From contig NZ_UGHY01000002.1 of assembly GCF_900450995.1 (NCBI RefSeq), forward strand, positions 2,168,211-2,232,210: a DNA stretch of 64,000 nucleotides, given 5' to 3'. How positions within the stretch are numbered: the stretch's first letter is position 1; every line of letters begins with the position of its first letter. This document shows, in pieces, positions 43,669 through 52,152 of the stretch. Under the pieces are notes generated by a model, which saw nothing but the letters and a program-made list of their open reading frames with translations, was not told where the DNA came from and made no database searches. Made by a program: the position numbers and the translations under genes. The stretch is from Haemophilus parainfluenzae. Lineage in GTDB: Bacteria > Pseudomonadota > Gammaproteobacteria > Enterobacterales > Pasteurellaceae.

Positions 43669-43991
43669 CAACACAAACAATCCAGCAATTATTAACCGAA
43701 TTTGCAACTTACTTAGGCGAGCAAGACAAAAATATTTTGGCTCAAATTGATGCTAAGGTCACTCAGCTTAAAAATGACCTGTTAGGCGGTGAGGTATCAG
43801 CAGATTTAGATACATTCCGTGAGCTCGCGGAGGAATTACGCAAACTCAAAGCAAGCGGAAGCAGTGCCCCTGAGGCATTAACCACTAAACTGACTGAATT
43901 TAAATCGAGCCTAGATGAGGTGATTGAGCAAATTAACGCGCTAAAAGCAATGGACTTAATGGCAGCTTATCAAAAAGGTAAAAATAGCTAA
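43665..43991 (+). CDS. Coiled-coil phage protein (108 aa)
   Basis: MTTQTIQQLLTEFATYLGEQ, all-helical (DAKVTQLKNDLLGGEVSAD, ELAEELRKLKASGSS). The stop overlaps the next start. Function unknown; a coiled-coil stem or linker of the fibre region is possible. Confidence 0.6.
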   Translation: MTTQTIQQLLTEFATYLGEQDKNILAQIDAKVTQLKNDLLGGEVSADLDTFRELAEELRKLKASGSSAPEALTTKLTEFKSSLDEVIEQINALKAMDLMAAYQKGKNS

Positions 43992-44610
43992 TGGACCTTT
44001 TGCAACAATTACCCGAAGTCATCGAGCAAATCGGGCGAGATGTTAAAGCCATAACCGTTGTACTTGGTAGCGGTCGTCCTGATAAGCCCGAAACCACAGG
44101 TGGCAAATAACAGGGCAGGAGCCTAACGGCACCATTTATGAGTCATCAGATGGCGGCCGAGTGGGTGCATGGAAGTGGCAAAAACGTAATGGGAAATGGG
44201 TGGTCACCGATGGTGATACAGGCTTGGTTAATGCTGTAACTAAAAACCTAAAGCCTGGTGCTTACATTAAATTCCGCAGGCAAGGAAACCTTGTATCATG
44301 CCACATGGGCGGGTTATCTTGGGATTGTTTTGGTTATCTGGGCAAAACCGAAAAAGGTTATAGCCCACGACAAGCAGGTCGAGTTGAGGTTATCAGTCAA
44401 GGAAATATCCCTCTTGGTTTTAGAGCTGACGACTCTTGTGGATTTAGTTTATTTGATGATGACACCAACCGAGCTGTTGCAGGTGTTTATGTGGGCGGGG
44501 TTGGCGATTCTAATTTTATGCGATTCACGCCTTATCACGCAGACCCTAAAGTAAAAGGCAATGATGCAATACCTGACATCGGGCCAAAAAACTTAAGACG
44601 CCAGCGATGA
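43991..44610 (+). CDS. Fibre-region C-terminal protein, frameshifted
   Basis: Starts MDLLQQLPEVIEQIGRDVKA. In the raw sequence it stops at 44110; one missing base near 44105 separates it from TGQEPNGTIYESSDGGRVGA and the beta-rich body (WKWQKRNGKWVVTDGDTGLV) to 44610. About 206 codons repaired. Likely adhesin or fibre-tip type protein, from composition and position. Confidence 0.58.
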
Positions 44611-44716
44611 TGTGGACAACATCCGATCCATGGCCTGATAGGGTTTAAAATAATTTTATATCTCTAAATAGTATTCTTTGGTGATTCAGAACCATTTCCT
44701 GAAACTCTGCCTTAAT

Positions 44717-44736
44717 CAAGAAGTTCAGTAACTTCT
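44717..44736. terminator. Symmetric hairpin between fibre and aca2 genes
   Basis: AAGAAGTT-CAGT-AACTTCTT stem at the convergent junction. The other ~100 bases of this gap (44611-44749) hold nothing I can support. Confidence 0.5.
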
Positions 44737-44749
44737 TCCATAAATAAAG

Positions 44750-45172
44750 CTATCTAGACGCAGCCCACATTGCTCTAGATGGCTTGCTATCATTCAGCCT
44801 ATTCTCCTTAATAAATCTCTCAAAATCCTGCTTATCAAATTCGACCAATTTAGCTCCAAAATCTAACGATAGAGTAGAGGCTAGCGATTGAGAAAATCGC
44901 CACTCGAGAACGTTCTCGCAGTATTCTGGGGTTTTGTAATAAATAACAGAAATTCCCTTCGCCTTTTCTCCCATGTTGTAAACTTCCGCTATAATCTCTC
45001 TTCGTCTTGATAGCAAGGAGTTGATTAGTTCTTCAACATCCGGCTTAATAGTTCTTTGACCATTTTCCCAATACTCCCACGAACGCTTGCTGACCTGTCC
45101 AATATGTTCTGCAGCTTCAACCGTTGATAAACCCAACAGCTTTCTTGCGACTTTTAGTTCAAGTGGTGTCAT
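44750..45172 (-). CDS. aca2: Aca2-like HTH regulator (DUF1870/YdiL type)
   Basis: 140 residues. HTH in the N-terminal part (MTPLELKVARKLLGLSTVEA, QVSKRSWEYWENGQ) and a C-terminal dimer region typical of YdiL/DUF1870. Aca2 proteins repress acr operons. Downstream of the AcrIIC4-like gene in one operon, exactly the acr-aca order. Target is probably the inverted repeat at 45539-45555. Confidence 0.82.
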   Translation of the reverse strand: MTPLELKVARKLLGLSTVEAAEHIGQVSKRSWEYWENGQRTIKPDVEELINSLLSRRREIIAEVYNMGEKAKGISVIYYKTPEYCENVLEWRFSQSLASTLSLDFGAKLVEFDKQDFERFIKENRLNDSKPSRAMWAASR

Positions 45173-45191
45173 AGTGTTATCCTTATAGAAA

Positions 45192-45209
45192 AGCCGTCAA
45201 ATGACGGCT
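45192..45209 (-). terminator. Hairpin between acr and aca2
   Basis: AGCCGTCA-TT-TGACGGCT stem followed by TTTTC on the minus strand; a weak terminator or attenuator that could set the acr:aca ratio. Confidence 0.5.
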
Positions 45210-45215
45210 CTTAGT

Positions 45216-45482
45216 TTAAAATTGAATACCTTGTTTCTCTGCTAAGTCGATGGCTTTCTGTAATTTTTCAACCGCCTCATTCACAGCTTCTTGATTGAAT
45301 TTCTCTGCTAATTCTTTTGAGTAGTTTTCATTTTTAAAGAAATCTCTCGCAGAGCTAAATTGCTCAACTGCTGATTTAAATAGTCCTTTGATTGGATTTC
45401 GATGGTTTTTCGGTAAGACTGAAAGTTTAGCAAAGTTTTCAGATGTTGCGATTGTAGCAAAGTTTGCAGATGTGATTTTCAT
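45216..45482 (-). CDS. acrIIC4: Anti-CRISPR AcrIIC4-like protein
   Basis: 88 residues starting MKITSANFATIATSENFAKL and ending KAIDLAEKQGIQF. Length, start and end agree with my memory of AcrIIC4 from H. parainfluenzae, an inhibitor of type II-C Cas9. Helical and soluble. An upstream in-frame extension to 45641 is not used; the ATG at 45482 follows AAGGAG. It is followed by aca2 and preceded by a promoter with an Aca-type repeat, the regular acr operon layout. Confidence 0.85.
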   Translation of the reverse strand: MKITSANFATIATSENFAKLSVLPKNHRNPIKGLFKSAVEQFSSARDFFKNENYSKELAEKFNQEAVNEAVEKLQKAIDLAEKQGIQF

Positions 45483-45533
45483 AATTTTCTCCTTGAGATT
45501 AGAGTCGCACCATTGCGTTCTCTTTATGGGTGT

Positions 45534-45562
45534 ATAATGTTCGCATTTGACGAACAAGTCAA
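45534..45562 (-). promoter_or_regulatory. acr promoter with Aca2 operator
   Basis: TTGACT (45557-45562), 17-base spacer, CATTAT (45534-45539). The spacer contains the inverted repeat GTTCG-N7-CGAAC (45539-45555), so a bound Aca2 would block RNA polymerase. Confidence 0.75.
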
Positions 45563-45591
45563 GAGGAAAATTGTAAAGATTTGTAAATTTT

Positions 45592-46578
45592 TTAATCCAA
45601 CAATTCAGCAATCTCTTCCATATTCGGGGCGTAATAGACATTTTGAAGTATTCTGATGTCTTTATGCCCCGATATTTTCGCTAACGTCATTACATCAACT
45701 TTTTTAGCTAATCTGGTTAATGCCTCTCGTCTTGTATCGTGGAAGTGTAAATTATCTCTGTTGGCCGCTTTCTTTAACTTCCTAAATGTTGCATCAAGTA
45801 TATTTGATTTCACTTGAAAGCAAGTTTCACCTTGTTCTATTTCGTCTCTTAACCTTTCCAGTATTCTCACCGCATTTTTTGAAAGTGGAACGGTCCGAGA
45901 ATTGCCGTTTTTCGTCATTGGTAAATAAGCTGTCTTTCTTTCTAGGTTTACATTACCCCAAGTTAATCCGCATATCTCACCAGCTCTCATCGCAGTTTCA
46001 ACAGCAAATAGCACTGCCGCACCTGTGCGAGCCTTAGCAGTCTTTAAGCTCTCATTATATCCGCTAATCTTGATAATCTCGTCTATATCTTCTTGTGTAA
46101 ATCTTTGAGTTCTTGGTTTGCTTGCTTGTGGCTGTTGCAATCCAGTCATAGGGGAGGTTTGGATATACCCCCAACGCTCAACGGCAACTTTGAATATATG
46201 CCCGATGGTAGATAACTCCCTGCGAACACTTTCACCTTTAACGGTTTCTAGTCGCTCTTTAATCCACAATTCTAAATCTTGGCGAGTAACATCAGATATA
46301 TATTTATCTGTTATAGGATGGCGCAGAAAACGAGTTAAGCGGTTGAATTCGTGCTTTTCGCCTCGTTTCGTTGGCGTAACCTCATTCAAATAACGCTTAA
46401 TCACATCAGAAAATAGCGTTTCTGGCTGCATACCTTTAGCTATTAACTCTAATTTCTTTTCTTCTTCCGCTCCCCACAAGATAGCTTCTGTCTTTGTTGA
46501 GCAGGTTTTGGATTTTCTTTTACCGTCTCGATAGACTTCTACACGCCATCTATCGCCACGTTTTCTAACTGTTGCCAC
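45592..46578 (-). CDS. int: Tyrosine-recombinase integrase
   Basis: 328 residues. N-terminal arm-binding part (MATVRKRGDRWRVEVYRDGK), core-binding domain, then the catalytic set: Arg in ETAMRAGEICGLTW, His-x-x-Arg in FHDTRREALTRL, SGHKD and the Tyr in LQNVYYAPN. It integrates at attP located just upstream (46624-46872). Transcribed leftward, away from xis; the acr operon lies beyond its 3' end. Confidence 0.95.
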   Translation of the reverse strand: MATVRKRGDRWRVEVYRDGKRKSKTCSTKTEAILWGAEEEKKLELIAKGMQPETLFSDVIKRYLNEVTPTKRGEKHEFNRLTRFLRHPITDKYISDVTRQDLELWIKERLETVKGESVRRELSTIGHIFKVAVERWGYIQTSPMTGLQQPQASKPRTQRFTQEDIDEIIKISGYNESLKTAKARTGAAVLFAVETAMRAGEICGLTWGNVNLERKTAYLPMTKNGNSRTVPLSKNAVRILERLRDEIEQGETCFQVKSNILDATFRKLKKAANRDNLHFHDTRREALTRLAKKVDVMTLAKISGHKDIRILQNVYYAPNMEEIAELLD

Positions 46579-46623
46579 TTTATTTAATCTCTAAACGTAA
46601 AAACTCGCCAAAAATTAAACCGC

Positions 46624-46872
46624 TTGGCGTAATTTTGGCGTAATGAACGCATAAAAATATATAAAAATACATAAAAAATGGCAATACTGGATAAGATTAA
46701 AAGAGTGGAAAAGTGATATTTAAGTATCGTAAAGTGTTGATTTTATTAATAGAAAAGCAGAAAAGAAAAATCCCCGTCCAATGAACGAGGATTATAATGT
46801 GGTGCCTAGGGTCAGTTTCTTTCTATATTGATTTCGAAAGAGATTTTTAACTTTTGGCGTAATTTTGGCGTA
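46624..46872 (+). other. attP region with arm repeats and a tRNA-like core
   Basis: Direct repeats TTGGCGTAATTTTGGCGTA at 46624-46642 and 46854-46872 look like integrase arm sites. Between them TGGTGCCTAGGGTCAG (46800-46815) has the geometry of the last 16 bases of a tRNA gene read in reverse (CCA, discriminator, acceptor strand, T-stem strand), possibly tRNA-Leu. That is the expected core. Confidence 0.6.
46768..46793 (-). terminator. Terminator facing int
   Basis: AATCCTCG-TTCATTGGA-CGGGGATT with a following T-run on the minus strand. It would stop left-operon transcription before int. Confidence 0.55.
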
Positions 46873-46961
46873 GTTGCTCTAAAACGGATTGAATAAAATA
46901 TCCTTATTTAGAGCATTATATCATAGAAGTGGATTGTGCCAATGGTGGGAAATTTGAAAGG

Positions 46962-47227
46962 TTATTTGATGCGCTTGGCGTTAATTCTACACCAGCGAAT
47001 AACTTCGCCAGCTATCCATCTCGGGTGTGATTTCTCTTTTAATCTCACACCTTTTGGGAAGCTCGTTGCTTAACGATAACGTTCGCAGTGTGCTGATATG
47101 GGCAGCCAACGAGAGCTGCTACATAATCAAGAGAGATTAAGTTCTGACTTTTCTCTGTGAAAGCTGATGCCGCCATAATCTTAATTGCCTCTGACATTTC
47201 TTTTTGTGTTTTATCAGGTAATTCCAT
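46962..47227 (-). CDS. xis: Excisionase-like (AlpA/Xis) protein, frameshifted
   Basis: Starts MELPDKTQKEMSEAIKIMAA. DYVAALVGCPYQHTANVIVK is the start of a winged-helix domain. One base is missing near 47060; adding it gives FPKGVRLKEKSHPRWIAGEV and IRWCRINAKRIK, the classic FP...W..gEV..W pattern of AlpA/Xis proteins, ending at 46962. Total 88 codons. It is next to attP and int, where an excisionase belongs. Confidence 0.65.
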
Positions 47228-47249
47228 TATTAAGCTCCAATAAAAACCG

Positions 47250-47528
47250 CTATTTGGTTGATTTGAATCTAGCTGCCTGTATCTCATTTACAGCTTTGTA
47301 AATTCTGTATCTTTGAGAAACTGGAATTTTTAATTCGGCAGGATACATTTCGAAAAATGCGTATCCATTGCCAGTCCAAAAACTTGCCATATTTCTTTTG
47401 TGAACCACGGTGAAGTGGTTTAGAAACCAATCCTGTGGATTGTTCTCTAGACTATCTATCAACTCTTTCCATGGGGAGACAGGTTTTCGTTTTAGTAATC
47501 TACAAATAAATAATGGTGTAGCGTTCAT
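47250..47528 (-). CDS. Conserved phage protein (92 aa)
   Basis: Start MNATPLFICRLLKRKPVSPW at 47528, after GGAG. Contains HFTVVHKRNMASFWTGNGYA. Soluble. Lies between the KilA-N gene and xis. No function recognised. Confidence 0.6.
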   Translation of the reverse strand: MNATPLFICRLLKRKPVSPWKELIDSLENNPQDWFLNHFTVVHKRNMASFWTGNGYAFFEMYPAELKIPVSQRYRIYKAVNEIQAARFKSTK

Positions 47529-47548
47529 TTTTTTACTCCAATAAAAAA

Positions 47549-47572
47549 CCGCCATAAGAGCGGTTATAACGA
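47549..47572 (-). terminator. Terminator after the KilA-N fragment
   Basis: ACCGCTCTTATGGCGGTTTTTT on the minus strand. Confidence 0.75.
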
Positions 47573-47578
47573 ATTATT

Positions 47579-47839
47579 TTAGTTGTAGGCTATTACAAGT
47601 TCTTCGCAAGCGTAAGTGCTTGGATTTTTACCGCCACGAACCGTCTTTACTGCCGAAGTAGGAATTCCTACTTTGCTCTCAATCTCTATTTCAGAGATTA
47701 ATTCTTTAGTTTGTTGGTTTGATAAAAATAAGACTGGCTTATGCTTTTGCTCACCGCCACTTGCTCTATGCAAATCTGTTAGTGAATAAAGATTGTCTAA
47801 TTGACGAATTGAACTATTTAGAATTGTTAAGTTTGACAT
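47579..47839 (-). CDS. Short KilA-N-domain protein, C4-controlled
   Basis: 86 residues, start MSNLTILNSSIRQLDNLYSL. LTDLHRASGGEQKHKPVLFL and GGKNPSTYACEELVIAYN are the KilA-N core. Full-length proteins continue past AYAMWIS; here a stop follows at once with a terminator. It is either a truncated antirepressor or a short form. The ribosome site is a C4 target. Confidence 0.75.
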   Translation of the reverse strand: MSNLTILNSSIRQLDNLYSLTDLHRASGGEQKHKPVLFLSNQQTKELISEIEIESKVGIPTSAVKTVRGGKNPSTYACEELVIAYN

Positions 47840-47848
47840 TTTTTGTAC

Positions 47849-47856
47849 CTTTCGTT
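47849..47856 (-). promoter_or_regulatory. Antisense target over the KilA-N ribosome site (unit 3)
   Basis: RNA AACGAAAG (followed by G) contains the Shine-Dalgarno; perfect 8-base complement of the C4 loop CUUUCGUU (47905-47912). Confidence 0.7.
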
Positions 47857-47886
47857 TTAGTTTAGTTAGTCGTTCGCTTAGTGGGC

Positions 47887-47964
47887 GGACGGGCTTCAAC
47901 TACCAACGAAAGATGGCGGAGCTTATTCCCTTTCGGTGTTTTATTTAGCTCTCTCGACCCGACC
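47887..47964 (-). ncRNA. C4-type antisense RNA, unit 3
   Basis: Closing stem GGUCGGGU / GCCCGUCC (one U-U); arm GAGAGAGCUAAAUAAAACACC-GAAA-GGGAAUAAGCUC (shown as parts); second arm GCCA-UCUUUCGU-UGGU. The loop pairs with the ribosome site at 47849-47856 and with box 48027-48035 in the leader. Same design as units 1 and 2 with a different box. Confidence 0.7.
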
Positions 47965-47994
47965 ATAAACGATCGATACCTAAATTTCAGGTAC

Positions 47995-48040
47995 AAAAAA
48001 ACCGCTTTTGGACGGGCGGATAACCGTCTTTCGTTTGTAG
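47995..48040 (-). ncRNA. Short terminated leader RNA with matching box, unit 3
   Basis: From the promoter at 48048-48077. Contains AACGAAAGA (48027-48035), perfectly complementary (9 of 9) to the C4 loop, and ends in CCGC...GCGG plus T7 (47995-48019). Confidence 0.55.
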
Positions 48041-48047
48041 TACGGTT

Positions 48048-48077
48048 ATCATAATCCGAAATTAAGCGGTATGTCAA
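48048..48077 (-). promoter_or_regulatory. Promoter of C4 unit 3
   Basis: TTGACA (48072-48077), 18-base spacer, TATGAT (48048-48053). Confidence 0.7.
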
Positions 48078-48101
48078 TGTAAATCAATTATTTTCAATAT
48101 C

Positions 48102-48227
48102 TTATCCAATCACCCAACAAAACGCTTTCCACGCAACGCCAAAGAATAAACCTATCCAAGCTCCAGCCATCGCAATGACGAAAGCGCCAGCCAATAAATA
48201 GAATAGCCATTCTATAAATGCTTTCAT
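48102..48227 (-). CDS. 41-aa membrane protein
   Basis: MKAFIEWLFYLLAGAFVIAM followed by hydrophobic residues, ending AFCWVIG. Two short TM segments. GGAGGG precedes the ATG. Function unknown. Confidence 0.6.
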   Translation of the reverse strand: MKAFIEWLFYLLAGAFVIAMAGAWIGLFFGVAWKAFCWVIG

Positions 48228-48246
48228 TTTCCCTCCTAAAACAAAA

Positions 48247-48270
48247 GGCGTTCCAAGTGAGCGCCTATTG
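48247..48270 (-). terminator. Terminator after the C5 methyltransferase
   Basis: AGGCG-CTCACTTGGAA-CGCCT followed by TTTTGTTTT on the minus strand. Confidence 0.65.
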
Positions 48271-48273
48271 GAT

Positions 48274-49196
48274 TTATTTGTTTAAATAATTAATCATCCT
48301 TTCCCCGATCCACTTAATAACCGGTACAGCCATACTATTGCCGATAGCTTTATAGCGCGGGCTATCCGGGCAATCTTCGGCTGGTTTATTTCGATACGCT
48401 ATTTGCGTATAACCTGGCGGAAACCCCATTAACTTTTCGCACTCGCTCGGAGTAAGCCATCGTAAGCCGTTTTTTTTCGCCGACAATGACCTCGCTATCG
48501 TTAAATCTCCGTCCGCTTTTAGCTGTAAGAGTAGGGGCAATCGCCTCACTTCGCGTTTCGCAAGATACGCAATCGCATTTTTGCTCAAGTAATATCTGGG
48601 CGATACTTCGCGGTCTAGCACTTGCCACAACAAACACCCGACGGCGTCGTTGGGCAACTCCGAAGTATTGAGCATCGAGGATTCGCCACGCGATAGTGCG
48701 GGCTGAATGCACATAACCAGAGTTTGCCCATCTTGCCCCTGCCGGTTGTAATGGCTCACGTTCTTGAGCCAATCCAGCCAGAAAGTGTCCGAATGCGTTG
48801 TCCTTGGTGGATAGCAAACCCGGAACGTTTTTCCCATAACAAGACGCACGGTTGTTTTCTGTCAATAAATCTAACATAATCAATAGCTTCCAAAATATGT
48901 ATGAGGGTTAGAGTAAGATTTCCGCGCTCATCATCAAGTGAGTTGCGCAAGCCAGCGACCGAAAATGCTTGGCAAGGAGTTCCGCCAACAAGCACATCCG
49001 GCGCAGGGATTTCTCTGTTTATGATTTTTAACGGTAGCATGGTCATGTCCCCATGATTTGGCACATCAGGATAATGATGAGCAAGTACCGAGCACGGAAA
49101 CGGCTCAATCTCCGAAAACCAGACTGGCGACATCATACCCGACCACGCAACACTGACAGCCTCAATACCCGAACAAACCGATCCGTATGTCAGCAT
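48274..49196 (-). CDS. DNA cytosine-C5 methyltransferase, two single-base frameshifts
   Basis: Second copy of the start (48816-49196) plus the only copy of the 3' part. N-terminal frame has GSVCSGIEA and GGTPCQAFSV. A T5 run near 48826-48834 (T4 in the first copy) breaks the frame; a T8 run near 48470-48477 breaks it again. The intact parts include ILDAQYFGVAQRRRRVFVVA and TPSECEKLMGFPPGYTQIAY, ending AIGNSMAVPVIKWIGERM. About 300 codons when repaired. Confidence 0.8.
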
Positions 49197-49537
49197 TTTT
49201 TATCCCCGTACAGTTTTAAATCAACCACAGGCAACACATCAACAAGCGGACGTGCCGTGTTGTAGTCTTGCGGTGCATTAAATTGACTTTTGGCCCACTC
49301 AACAAAATTATTTACGTAGTTATTAACTACCGCAGGATAGTTTGCCGATTCCGCTGTCCGGATAATGTCATTTCGCAACTCAGAACCAAACATAAGCCAA
49401 CTGTATTTAGCGTCATCTAACGCCAGAGTAACAGACGACGGGTCACCACTATTCATACGCACATAAAAATAACACCCAAAAATATCGGAAAATCTTGAGT
49501 AGGGGATATTGATATTAATTTCATTCATCTTTAACAC
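49190..49537 (-). CDS. Conserved phage protein (115 aa), second copy
   Basis: Identical in translation to 374-721; intact. Confidence 0.65.
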   Translation of the reverse strand: MLKMNEININIPYSRFSDIFGCYFYVRMNSGDPSSVTLALDDAKYSWLMFGSELRNDIIRTAESANYPAVVNNYVNNFVEWAKSQFNAPQDYNTARPLVDVLPVVDLKLYGDKKC

Positions 49538-50324
49538 CTAAGATTCGACTTTTCGCCACTTCAATTAGCAATTTGTATTCATTTTTTGTTTTATCATCAT
49601 GAACCTTGGCTGATTTTGCTAAAAACTCATCAACCGTACCAGTAAAACAGCCACGCGTTACAATTAGTCCGTCTTTGCCGTTAAACACGGTTAGTGTGCC
49701 GTTTTTCCGAACCGACATTAGTTGCCCCAAAAATCATTTTACGCTCGGAAATTACCGCATAAGATCTAACCGAGCGTTACCGGACACCCAAGCGTCACCG
49801 TACACCCGAGCGTCACCGGACACCCAAGCGTCACCGTACACCCGAGCGTCACCGTACACCCGAGCGTTACCGGACACCCAAGCGTCACCGTACACCCGAG
49901 CGTCACCGGACACCCAAGCGTCACCGTACACCCGAGCGTCACCGTACACCCAAGCGTTACCGGACACCCAAGCGTCACCGTACACCCGAGCGTCACCGGA
50001 CACCCAAGCGTCACCGTACACCCGAGCGTCACCGTACACCCGAGCGTCACCGTACACCCAAGCGTCACCGTACACCCAAGCGTTACCGGACACCCAAGCG
50101 TTACCGGACACCCGAGCGTCACCGTACACCCAAGCGTTACCGGACACCCAAGCGTTACCTGATAATGACTGATCTAAATTTTTTTCTGACTCAACAAACC
50201 CACCAAGTTGTCCCGCCACTACTACGCCAAACGAAACTAGAGCTCTAATTCGGTATAGCTTTTTACCACTCCAATGCACAACAAATTCATCGGTTAGCTC
50301 GTATTTCTTTTGTTGTTCTTTCAT
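49521..50324 (-). pseudogene. Beta-solenoid repeat protein, second copy, frameshifted
   Basis: The repeat area is intact here (unlike 705-1507), but one C is missing near 49771 and one T is added near 49704, so the C-terminus is out of frame. Confidence 0.65.
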
Positions 50325-50386
50325 TTTTAACCTCATTAATTTGGATAATAAAAAAGCCACTATTTGTTAGTGGCTAGTGATGTAAT

Positions 50387-50824
50387 TCAGAATGGAATAT
50401 TGTCGTCAAAGCTATCATCTTGTTCAGCCATGGCGCTCAATGGATCGATTTTTTCTTTACCTTTGGTTGGCTGTTGCATCTCATTTCTTGCTTTACTGTC
50501 TAGCATTTCAAACGATTGTGTTGCTACTTTAAGTGCGGTGCGGTTATTGCCGTTTTGGTCTTGCCAGCTTTCCTGTGCCAGTTTTCCTGTTACACAGATT
50601 TTTGAGCCTTTTTGCAGATATTGTCTTGCTACATCAGCAGAGTTGCCGTGCACCACAATGGGTATCCAATGGGTACGTTTAACTGTATTACCTTGTTTAT
50701 CTCGGTAATCATCACCGATAGCAAGATTAAATGTGGCAATTTGCCCGCCATTTTGGAATTGGCGGATTTCTGGATCGCCACCTAAATGACCGATTAATAT
50801 GACAGTGTTGGTATTACGAGCCAT
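50387..50824 (-). CDS. ssb: Single-stranded DNA-binding protein, second copy
   Basis: Same 145-residue protein as 1570-2007, with the DDNIPF tail. Confidence 0.9.
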   Translation of the reverse strand: MARNTNTVILIGHLGGDPEIRQFQNGGQIATFNLAIGDDYRDKQGNTVKRTHWIPIVVHGNSADVARQYLQKGSKICVTGKLAQESWQDQNGNNRTALKVATQSFEMLDSKARNEMQQPTKGKEKIDPLSAMAEQDDSFDDNIPF

Positions 50825-50833
50825 AGTTTTTCC

Positions 50834-51487
50834 TTACATTAAATTAAGTAAATAATCGTTATACATTAGATTGTATTCATCAACGAGATCGGGGTGTTTT
50901 TCCTTTAACCAAACGATAGACTTATCGTAAATTTTACCGCACTCCTCTTTGGTTTTTCCTTTCAGTCTATCCTTAAGTTGCTCTATAATCGATTTGCTAG
51001 TTACATTAGCTTGAGTAGAGCTCATAGCCTGCGGGGTCGATTTGTTGGAGTTGTTTGGCCGCTCGGACTTTGGGGACGATGACTGCTCACGCTTTCCCAC
51101 GCTTGCCGCATCATCATCTTCTTGCGCCATAAATAACATTGCAGTTAAAGCGTAACGACGTGCATAGGTAATGGCTGCACCAACTTGCTGAGCATCGTTA
51201 GCTTGCTTAACTCCAGCCTTAACCAATGGATAACAACTCCGTAAAAACTGCCCGCTTTTATGAAATAGCGTTGTCACTAGTGTTGGCTCGTCATTTAGGA
51301 CAGTAACAAGTTGCGTGATAACTAAATTATGTTCCGCGAGAATTGGGCGACAGGTATCAAGCACTTTGCTTAGTTCTGCGTATTTATAACCATAACCTTG
51401 TTTATCTTTGCTTAGATTGCCAAGCTGGCTAATCGCTTGAATAAGTTCAGGCATAAGCTCACTTAAATTTGCACTTTGCAGTTCCAT
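50834..51487 (-). CDS. erf: ERF-family annealing protein, second copy
   Basis: Same 217-residue protein as 2017-2670. Confidence 0.88.
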   Translation of the reverse strand: MELQSANLSELMPELIQAISQLGNLSKDKQGYGYKYAELSKVLDTCRPILAEHNLVITQLVTVLNDEPTLVTTLFHKSGQFLRSCYPLVKAGVKQANDAQQVGAAITYARRYALTAMLFMAQEDDDAASVGKREQSSSPKSERPNNSNKSTPQAMSSTQANVTSKSIIEQLKDRLKGKTKEECGKIYDKSIVWLKEKHPDLVDEYNLMYNDYLLNLM

Positions 51488-51497
51488 TTCTCTTTCC

Positions 51498-51997
51498 TTA
51501 TCTAATTGTCAGAACTTGACTATCAACCAATTTTGCACCAGGAATTTCTTCCCCTGCTTTTAATCGTGCTTTAATTTCGGTTTTATTTGCTGTGATTTTT
51601 ACATTAACAAGGGTTTCATCGCAGTTGTTGGCGAGAAATAAATCTTCGTCTAATTGCACCGCACTTTGCTTACTTTCACAGTAAGAAATGGTAAACAAGG
51701 GACAGTTAATTTTTACTGTGCCTGTTGCTTCCATATTGTGTTTGAGATAGTTTTTAATCTGCTCAATACCGTTTTGGCGCTGCTTTTTCATTGCTTGCAA
51801 GCGTTTAATTTCAGCATCAATTACTTCAATGTCGCCTTCTGTATTTTTAATGACATAGACGACATTTTCCGCTTTTTGTCAAAATCTTGCTGCACCGCAT
51901 CTAATGCTTTGGCAATATCCGCATTGTCTGCAAATTCAGGATTTTCGAGTAATTCTTTAATGTTTTCGAGTTGTTCGGTGATTTCGTAAAGTTTCAT
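51498..51997 (-). pseudogene. Gp157-like protein, second copy, frameshifted
   Basis: One T is missing in a T run near 51877; only the last 100 codons (51498-51800) stay in frame. Otherwise as 2681-3181. Confidence 0.7.
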
Positions 51998-52006
51998 GAT
52001 AATTCC

Positions 52007-52150
52007 TTAAAATGGTAGTGGATTGTGCTGGATATATTCAATTTCAGCTTGTAATTCTTCTGGCGTAATTCGTTCTTGCCATAACCAATTTCGAATAGCA
52101 TTTAGCAATTCCGCCTTGCTTTCTAGGCGTTCACGCGGTGTTTCTTCCAT
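52007..52150 (-). CDS. Small conserved phage protein (47 aa), second copy
   Basis: As 3191-3334, intact. Confidence 0.6.
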   Translation of the reverse strand: MEETPRERLESKAELLNAIRNWLWQERITPEELQAEIEYIQHNPLPF

Positions 52151-52152
52151 TT

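Noticed and set aside
49606..50172. 188-codon plus-strand frame rich in ASPYTR repeats
   Set aside because: It is the antisense shadow of the solenoid repeat; it has no ribosome site and follows the repeat in any frame.
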